This document shows, piece by piece, positions 57,940-64,000 of a DNA stretch of 64,000 nucleotides. Position 1 is the first letter of the stretch. Each line of letters starts with the position of its first letter. Below the pieces are notes generated by a model that was given only the letters and a program-made list of their open reading frames with translations, was not told the DNA's origin and did not search any database. The position numbers and the translations under genes are program-made. The stretch is from Narthecium ossifragum (lineage: Eukaryota > Streptophyta > Magnoliopsida > Dioscoreales > Nartheciaceae). The DNA is taken from positions 26,007,717-26,071,716 of the forward strand of contig OY986966.1 of assembly GCA_963920575.1 (NCBI GenBank), given 5' to 3'.

Positions 57940-58800
57940 CTGTATAGAGAGTTAAGTATGAGTTATGGATGTTTAATTATATTGACATAGTTGCTTAATT
58001 TGGACAATTTGTATGATGCAGACTGCTACAAGCCTGGAGGAGTTTGCCGCGACCCACAGTTCGTTGGTGGGGATGGCATCACTTTCTACTTCCACGGCAG
58101 GAAAGACCGTGACTTCTGCTTGCTCTCCGACTCCAACGTCCACATCAACGCCCACTTCATCGGCAAGCGGAACCCCGTCATGAAGCGTGACTACACCTGG
58201 GTCCAGGCCATCGCGGTCCTCTTCGGCGACCACCAGCTCTATCTCGGCGCCGAGAAGACCGCCGCCTGGAACGACGATGTCGACCGCCTGGCCATCGCCT
58301 TGGACGGAGAACAGGTGGTTCTTCCGGCCGAGGATGGCGCCAAGTGGCAGTCATCGAACGGAGGACCGGTCGTGACCGTCGTCAGACCGACCGACACCAA
58401 TGAGGTTACGGTTGAGGTCGATGGCCTGCTCAAGATCAGCGCGCGGGTTGTCCCGATCACAGAAGAGGATTCTAGGATCCATAAGTATGGTATCAACGCC
58501 GACGACTGCTTCGCCCACCTTGAGCTGAGCTTCAAGTTCCACTCACTCACCACCAACGTGGAAGGTGTGCTCGGGCAGACCTACCAACAGGACTACGTCA
58601 GCAAGGTGAAGATCTCGTCCAACATGCCGATCATGGGCGGCGCAGACAAGTACTCTGCATCCGGTTTATATGCCGCTGACTGTGCCGTTGCTCGCTTCGG
58701 CAACGGTGGCGCTGCAGCTGGTGTGGCCATGGTGAAGGAACTCGCCGATGTCTCCTGCAGGAGTGGATTGAGTGGCCTTGGGATAGTATGCAAGAAATAG
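57639..58800 (+). CDS. Secreted root-cap/late-embryogenesis-like protein, 2 exons
   Basis: Exons 57639-57849 and 58022-58800 (GT-AG intron) give 329 aa. Residues 1-23 are a signal peptide ending SYAEA, so the product enters the secretory pathway. A Cys-rich segment follows: ten Cys between about 35 and 78 (CPVACPQSC, CKRCVPVC, GGVC). The long domain has FVGGDGITFYFHGRKDRDFC, HINAHFIGKR, RDYTWVQAIAVLFG, then the block typical of the plant Root_cap family: VDGLLKISARVVPITEED, DDCFAHLELSFKF, VEGVLGQTYQQDYVSK and MGGADKYSASGLYAADC. Members are reported from root caps and dry seeds; their biochemical role is not established. The gene has a clear TATA box, AATAAA at 58874, and a (TA)n microsatellite in its intron. 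It appears intact. The family call is confident, function unknown. Confidence 0.92.
57879..57939. repeat. (TA)30 microsatellite in the root-cap gene intron
   Basis: An uninterrupted TA dinucleotide run of about 60 bases, 30 bp after the splice donor. It is likely length-polymorphic. Confidence 0.95.
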
Positions 58801-59237
58801 ACCCTCCAAATCTCAAATGCAGCCCTACAATATATTAATTCCGTACGTGTAACAACACCTATTAATGTTATCGAATAAACAAATGTTGCTTGCTTGCAAC
58901 TCGCAAGCAATAAAAAGGCATGACTGAAGGCCATGGGCTATTATTGCATGCTGAATCCAGAGCCCGAATGAAAGTTCTTACATGAAGGTTGATAACAAAG
59001 GTACGTCAACAAACTTACCGTGAAGTTTTTGTAAATTTAGAGGAACAAATTAAAACAATTTAAATTCGAAGAAATGAATTGAAACTTAAACCAAACTTGA
59101 GGGTTGTGAAACGTATTTAAGAAATGATTTCGAGCCTTAAATAGTCTGCTTGATCAAGTTTCGAGCTTAAGAAGGCGGATTAAGCTCGACTTAATGTAGG
59201 TTTGACCCGATCATTAGATGGGACCTAATCACTGTCA
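58801..59237. other. 3' UTR and spacer
   Basis: Contains the 3' UTR of the root-cap-family gene (AATAAA at 58874) and then sequence with TTAAGCTCGA/TCGAGC-type repeats (59155-59195) that resumes after the LTR at 60051. This is probably an old repeat into which the LTR inserted. Confidence 0.4.
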
Positions 59238-60045
59238 TGTTGGGGTTCTCTCCTCATAAGACCTCAACAGACGGAATTCAGATGATCGGAGCATCTGGAT
59301 GCGACATAGAGAGGAGAAGAAGTTAAGCTTGAAGCATTGGAGGATCCCTTGATGCAAGGAAGAAGAAAAGAACTCACTCGAGCATTAATGGATCGATGCC
59401 AATAAGTTAAGATCGATGCCAACTCTGGGTCTTTGGCATACGATGGATTGGGATCGATTTGGATGGGCTTGGTATCGATCCCATTCAAAAAAGGAGAAAA
59501 TGTTTTTTTTTTCTGGATGGAATGTGGGATTGATCCCAACATAGTTTGGATCGATTCCAAGTTGATGCAAGTAAATTGCTTTTGAATGAAATTTGGAATC
59601 GATCCCAACATGGTTCGGATTGATCCCAATGTGCAGAAACGTGATGGTCGGGTTTCAAGTAGATTTAAGGTCCAGTTATTTAACTGGCTTGGGCTGTGAG
59701 TTAATCTGGTTCGATGTAACTCTCAAGAGAGTATAAAAGGGAATGAGAGGCTTGGATTAGGGTTAATGTGAGTGTGTTTTCTTTGAGAGAGAAAAAAAAA
59801 ACCCTAGAGAGAGAGAGGTTGTGATCCTCTTCTATAGATGAACCATAATTAGTTAATCCCTTTTTTTATATAGTGAAATTCTCCTCCTCCGTCTCGTGAT
59901 ATTTCCTCTCGGTTATTTACTAAGAGGGTTTTCACGTACATCATGTCTCTTGTGATTTGTTTTTCTTCTTGTTTATTTCGCTTGTCGTACCGACGTCCGA
60001 CGATATAGGGTTTGGGTGATATCTGTTCACCCCAATATCGCAACA
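59238..60045 (+). mobile_element. Solo LTR, family 3
   Basis: Starts TGTTGGGGTTC, ends CCCCAATATCGCAACA, with TGTCA duplicated on both sides (59233-59237 and 60046-60050). TATAAAAG lies at about 59732. It is unlike families 1 and 2 in sequence and length (808 bp) but also carries paired GATCGAT-type palindromes in the presumed U3. No internal region is adjacent. Confidence 0.92.
59391..59625. promoter_or_regulatory. Paired GATCGAT-type palindromes in LTR family 3
   Basis: Motifs start at 59391/59411 (GATCGATG), 59452/59473 (GATCGATT, TATCGATC), 59528/59549 (GATTGATC, GATCGATT) and 59597/59618 (AATCGATC, GATTGATC). The four pairs have internal spacing 20, 21, 21 and 21 bp. Several are embedded in longer palindromes such as GGAATCGATCCC. 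They end about 105 bp before the TATA box. Confidence 0.6.
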
Positions 60046-60050
60046 TGTCA

Positions 60051-61221
60051 AAGCTCGAGTTAATTAACTAGCTCCGCATGATTTCTACTCTCAACTTGGC
60101 TGGCTTTGAGGTTCCTACCGCATTAAACAAGAGATGAGATTGAGGCCACCCAATGAAGGCTATGAGTTAAACGATCCAGATCTCGAGTCTTGACCCCATC
60201 GAACTGTCTATCCAACGTACATTGTTGGCTCCGCCCTGCGGGCTCGGTCCATGAGAATTTCGATTGGGATTCAGGAAGCTTTAGTTTACACGACCCATAG
60301 TATTCGGGTACATTTATTAATTGCTACTCTCAACCAGGGCTGTTGATCTAGCACATATGATCATTTGATAAACCAGACAGTCGAATATGAGCCAAAGTTT
60401 TGTACTCCAATTATAAACTCGTTCGTGTTCAGCTCGTTATAGCTTGATTATATTTTTTTTAATTTATATATGAGGTTAGTAAGAATATATTTGAATTATT
60501 ATTTACCTATAGGTAAATTAGTCGGCATTGCTCCAAGCCGGACGTTAGATCTTGATCAAAGAGCTAATTAAAGCATGTCTTAAATGCAAAACAACTTCAG
60601 CGTTTGGATGTTACTCTGATTAAGGGTGCGTTTGTTTCGTTGGAATGTTTTTGAAATGTCGCTGGAATGAAATGTGATTCCAGTGGAATGGAATGGAATG
60701 TCACTTTTGCTGTTTGTTTGGTGGTGGTGGAATGGAATGGAATGTCATTTTTGTTGTTTGTTTGGTGTTGGAATGGAAACAGAATCCAGTGACTTTTTCA
60801 GTTTTTGTGTTTGTTTCGCGATGGAATGGGGGATATGGGTCACCCCTGAATGCTAGTGGTGAGAATACCACCATGTATTCCGATTTTAATATTTATTAAA
60901 CTTTTTATGACATTAATAATATGATATGATTGTAAATTTGGATATCTATGTTGATGAAAATATAATCACTTGGGAATTTCTTTGTTTTTTATTTTTTTTT
61001 TTTTGTAATCATAATTTGATGTTGGAGAAGGAAATTTATTGGTCAAGCTATTTTTTCATTCGATGATGATAATTAATTTTATTGACGGAACATTTAAGTT
61101 TTGAATACGTAAGATGATATTAATCAAAATTATAACACCTATGTACAAAAAAAAAAACCCATGTACAATATTTGAAACCTCGTCATTCAGCATACATTCA
61201 ACCATCATCATATATGAATTC
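60051..61221. other. Intergenic region with a GGAATG-rich repeat
   Basis: 60625-60870 is dominated by TGGAATGGAATG and GTTTGTTTGGTG repeats, beginning GGGTGCGTTTGTTTCG, and looks like one end of a MITE; a matching inverted right end was not seen. The rest is AT-rich with no gene recognised. Confidence 0.4.
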
Positions 61222-61421
61222 NNNNNNNNNNNNNNNNNNNNNNNNNNNNNNNNNNNNNNNNNNNNNNNNNNNNNNNNNNNNNNNNNNNNNNNNNNNNNNN
61301 NNNNNNNNNNNNNNNNNNNNNNNNNNNNNNNNNNNNNNNNNNNNNNNNNNNNNNNNNNNNNNNNNNNNNNNNNNNNNNNNNNNNNNNNNNNNNNNNNNNN
61401 NNNNNNNNNNNNNNNNNNNNN
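61222..61421. other. Assembly gap (200 N)
   Basis: Exactly 200 N, a conventional placeholder length, so the true gap size is unknown. Any frame spanning it is meaningless. Confidence 0.98.
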
Positions 61422-62098
61422 GTCTAGGCCATTGTCAGGCCCGTGGATCACGTCCTCCCATAAAAATCGTGAAGCTTCGTTGGAGAGAAGCGTACCAGGT
61501 CAGTCTTTAAGTAACGTAATTGGCTCTTGCCATTTCCTATTGGAACAGTTCCAACTCTTAATTACTTCTGTCTTGAGATGTGTTAACGGATCTGGCTTGA
61601 TTCTAACACGCTCACAGCAGCTCTTCAGCAAAATCAAATAACTAATGGGTCGAGTGCTTCAACGAGTTGCCTGCAGACAAGGATGATCAACTCCCCGGCA
61701 TGCATGGAGTACGTACTCATGGTCAGTTCATGATCAGCTCTAATGGTCAACTTTATTTTCATAAGCTTTGCCTGATCTGTGACAGATCGATCGATCAGCT
61801 TATTTTCATACAAAGTCAACGGACCAATTAATTATCCTTAATATATAGTCGCCAGCTTAAGTATATATCTATTCCTATCCTATTATATATTATATTATAT
61901 ATTATCAAACTTATAAAGAGCAAAAGCGGTTATGTATATGACCGCCCCTTATAAAGTTGATTAAATTCATATAGTTGTATCTATTCTATAGTCATAGTAT
62001 ATTAATCTAATACAATTAACTTCATATAGTATTCATACTAATTCATTAATCAAATTTGATTTTTATAAACGAATCATCCATTAACCTTTTGGTTACCC

Positions 62099-62168
62099 TG
62101 CCAGGTGGCAGGAGCCCACCTAGTATATAATATATATATACTAGGTGGTGGGCCCGTGTCACCTGGCA
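62099..62168. repeat. Inverted repeat (hairpin), 70 bp
   Basis: TGCCAGGTGGCAGGAGCCCA on the left pairs with TGGGCCCGTGTCACCTGGCA on the right; the centre CCACCTAGTATATA...TATACTAGGTGG is also palindromic. It would form a long hairpin and may be a tiny MITE or paired termini of a deleted element. Confidence 0.7.
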
Positions 62169-62699
62169 CGGCTAACTGCCCGCCCCCACTATCTTTATAA
62201 TAACTTACACATCAACCCACTATCCTTTCTTTTTTTTATTTAATTACAATTTTATGACACGTGTATGCCATGTGTGTATAAGTTTATGACTCAGGTTATG
62301 AGTCATAAGGGATAACTATCATCGGATCTTATAATGTAGATAAGGATGTATATTTAAAACTAATCTAGGGAATTATGATAACAATATACAAAGTTAACTT
62401 AGGAAAATATACATGTAAACAAATTAATAGGAGGGAAACGGTTGTAATCGTTATTGCTCCTTATATGGTTCAAAAAAGCAGTTTCGGTTAACCTGCATTA
62501 ATTCATATCCCCTAAGTTTCTTTATATATATTCCCTAAGTTTGCTTTATATAAAGCTGTATTAATTCATATCAACCTAAGTTCTATTAATATTATCTTAT
62601 GCTAATATTATGCTAAGACTTATATTATTTATTATTTTATTTTATATACCCTAAGTTTTATTGTCTATGTTTTATGGTGGCAGTGAACAAAAAGCTATG

Positions 62700-62766
62700 A
62701 CCAACCTTCGAACCCTGGACCACCTACGGGTCAACCCAGCCATCTAACCAGACAAACTACAGGGAG
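62700..62766 (-). repeat. tRNA-like (SINE head) segment
   Basis: On the minus strand TGGTTAGATGG (62740-62750) resembles a pol III A box, and GGGTTCGAAGG (about 62706-62716) resembles a B box, about 25-30 bases apart as in tRNA genes. No complete tRNA cloverleaf was found, so a SINE head or tRNA-derived repeat is more likely than a functional tRNA. Confidence 0.35.
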
Positions 62767-63420
62767 TTTGTTAAAATTTTATATTAGCAATAACTAAAAA
62801 CTGTGATAGGGGCATAGGTGAGTACTAGTATTATATAAAGGGTGCGGCTATCCGCACCACCGTTTCGACTCAACACACCACATTTACTCTGCACACCCCA
62901 CCCAAGTTTGAAAACCCCAGGTTTCACTCAACACACCACACAAAATAAATCTACTTACCTAAACTACCCTCAAAACCCCACACCACACTAATAACTAAAC
63001 CCTAAACCCTAAACAAAACCCAAAATACCTACACTACCCCTCACCCCACTCTAGCCCCTACCTTCTTCCCCTCTTCTATCGAGACTTCCTCCCTCCCTCT
63101 TCTACCGAAGTCTCTCCCTCTCTTCACTCTCCCGACCATCTCCCTCCACCTTCCCAACGCCCTCTCCCGAACGTTGCCAGCCTCCCTAAACCCGCGACAG
63201 AGCCTCGCCGGCGAGCTATCCACGCCTCCGTCGAGTCCGTCGAGTGAGAACCGTTGAGTGAGATTTCACAACAAGTGAGTTTTTCATTTCTTGTTGCATG
63301 AAATGCATTGTCTTTGCATATATAGCATTGGTTTTGCAGCATTGTTCTCCGAATGCGTTTTTTTTCAAGGTTTTCAAATTTTTCCAATGGGTTCCGACCT
63401 TTCAGTTTTATACGTATCAA

Positions 63421-63662
63421 TCGGTACAAGACAACCGAATGATTCTCTATAATATCGGTACATAGTCACCGATATGATAGGATTGTTGATCGGTACAAAG
63501 GTACCGATCAATACGTTTGTTGCTGTATGGAAAAGAGCTCGTTCGGTATCAAGGTACCGATATTTATTCTACACTATCGGTAACTTAATACCGATATGTA
63601 TGCTTTATTACCGGTACTTAGGTACCGTTAGTAACATTTAATTTCCGGTATATGGATACCGA
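63421..63662. promoter_or_regulatory. Array of seven 18-bp palindromes
   Basis: Imperfect palindromes with half-sites (T/C)CGGTA and TACCGA start at 63421, 63455, 63490, 63543, 63577, 63611 and 63645; each is 18 bp. Intervals are 34, 35, 53, 34, 34 and 34. The 16-17 bp spacers are unrelated in sequence, so this is not a simple tandem repeat. Sites 1 and 2 have weaker right halves (CAACCGA, TCACCGA). It lies in the presumed leader or first intron of the MULE gene, just before AAACAGTTAAATGG at 63697. A binding array is the natural reading; the binder is unknown. Confidence 0.8.
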
Positions 63663-63704
63663 AACGATCTACTAATCTTTGCATATTTTTTTTCAAAACA
63701 GTTA

Positions 63705-64000
63705 AATGGTTCGTCCAAGGGGAAAAGCACCCGCATGAGCCTCTTCATCTTCGGCGGCCTCGACATCTTCATCGGCCCGCGTTGACCGGCCGACAACCTC
63801 AGCTAGGAAGAGGAGAGCGGTACCTGAGGAGATTCCAGAGGAGATCCAGAGGGTGGCTTGATGGTTGCTGGCCCTGGTGAAGAGGAAGAGGTGTCTGACA
63901 ACGAGGCACCCATCCCTGGTGGGCCAGTTGACCGGTCGGTTTTGATGGAGTTCAAAACACACGTGGCATATCGGATATGGGCTGGAGCGGTAAAAAAAGG
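63705..64000 (+). pseudogene. N-terminus of a MAIN/PMD-domain transposon protein (partial)
   Basis: An ATG at 63705 opens MVRPRGKAPA, followed by a stop and then Ser-rich, ARKRRAVPEEIPEEIQ sequence in the same frame. In a second frame from about 63861, MVAGPGEEEEVSDNEAP runs into PGGPVDRSVLMEFKTHVAYR then IWAG and continues past the window. The block PGGP-D-S-L---HVAY--W is typical of the start of plant-mobile-domain (MAIN-like) proteins, which occur in MULEs and as domesticated genes. The in-frame TGA and frame change suggest decay unless an intron joins the frames. Confidence 0.55.

Larger units (their letters stand above)
61422..62839. other. AT-rich intergenic region
   Basis: No gene was found. 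It contains a GATCGATCGATC run at 61785, an inverted repeat at 62099-62168 and a tRNA-like segment at 62700-62766. The remainder is AT-rich. Confidence 0.4.
62840..64000 (+). mobile_element. Start of a Mutator-like element, cut by the window end
   Basis: GGGTGCGGCTATCCGCACCA then CTCAACACACCACA matches the terminus of the foldback element at 39492 (GGGTGGGGCTATCTACACCA, CTCAACACACCACA). It continues through a CT-rich leader with CCCTAAA repeats (62997-63012), an array of palindromes (63421-63662), and coding sequence with a MAIN/PMD-like domain at the window edge. The far terminus is outside the window. Confidence 0.7.

Noticed and set aside
58187..58556. Open frames overlapping the root-cap-family exon 2
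   Set aside because: Shadows of the real frame, which has conserved family blocks.
61056..61641. Open frames of 112-175 codons
   Set aside because: They are made of N placeholders across the assembly gap.
62700..62766. Functional tRNA gene
   Set aside because: A and B box motifs only; no acceptor stem or cloverleaf could be formed.
63421..63662. Reading the palindrome array as a simple minisatellite
   Set aside because: Spacers between the 18-bp palindromes share no sequence, so unit duplication does not explain it.
63702..63962. Minus-strand open frame at the window end
   Set aside because: It opposes the plus-strand PMD-like coding signal and shows no domain.

Overview
This is a nuclear plant sequence. 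It shows GT-AG introns, a 5-exon receptor-like cytoplasmic kinase, a 10-exon class 3 lipase, TATA-box promoters, solo LTRs, LINEs, MITEs, F-box relics and one run of 200 N. The GC-rich, single-exon UGT and CT/GA-rich leaders suggest a monocot; this is inference and I cannot name a species. I support five protein-coding loci; most of the rest is transposon material and gene relics.

Layout. 1-4.4 kb: a solo LTR and a non-autonomous hAT element inside an older unrecognised repeat. 6.7-12.7 kb (+): secreted class 3 lipase. 14.2-20.2 kb (-), convergent with it: a PBL27-type kinase. 21.8-27.0 kb (-): a 5'-truncated LINE interrupted by a 2.2-kb solo LTR. 27-30 kb: F-box relics and a LINE tail. About 30.0-34.9 kb: one LTR nested in a relative, with a Tourist/Harbinger element inside it. 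35.2-36.7 kb (+): intact UGT73-like glycosyltransferase, starting 255 bp after an LTR end. 37-40.5 kb: decayed Mutator (MULE) transposase and a 1-kb foldback element with a 9-bp target duplication. 40.8-55.7 kb: an F-box cluster with one recent copy carrying a nonsense codon, plus a paralogue split by a LINE (itself split by an LTR), a hAT element, a second LINE and another LTR. 57.6-58.8 kb (+): secreted root-cap-family protein. 59.2-60.0 kb: a third solo LTR family. 61.2 kb: assembly gap. 62.8 kb to the end: the start of a MULE carrying a MAIN/PMD-like domain.

The host genes do not form a pathway. By family, PBL27-type kinases act in chitin/pattern-triggered signalling, the lipase in acyl-ester hydrolysis, the UGT in small-molecule glycosylation and the root-cap protein in the secretory pathway. 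The kinase-lipase pair may be conserved microsynteny (from memory, Arabidopsis At5g18610 and At5g18630).

The most unusual signals are non-coding palindrome arrays. Seven 18-bp palindromes (half-sites TCGGTA/TACCGA) sit mostly on a 34-35 bp pitch at 63421-63662, between the MULE end and its first reading frame. GATCGATC octamers, often paired 20-23 bp apart, occur in the presumed U3 of three LTR families that otherwise look unrelated. In both cases the cores are kept while the spacers differ, as expected of protein-binding sites rather than simple tandem repeats.
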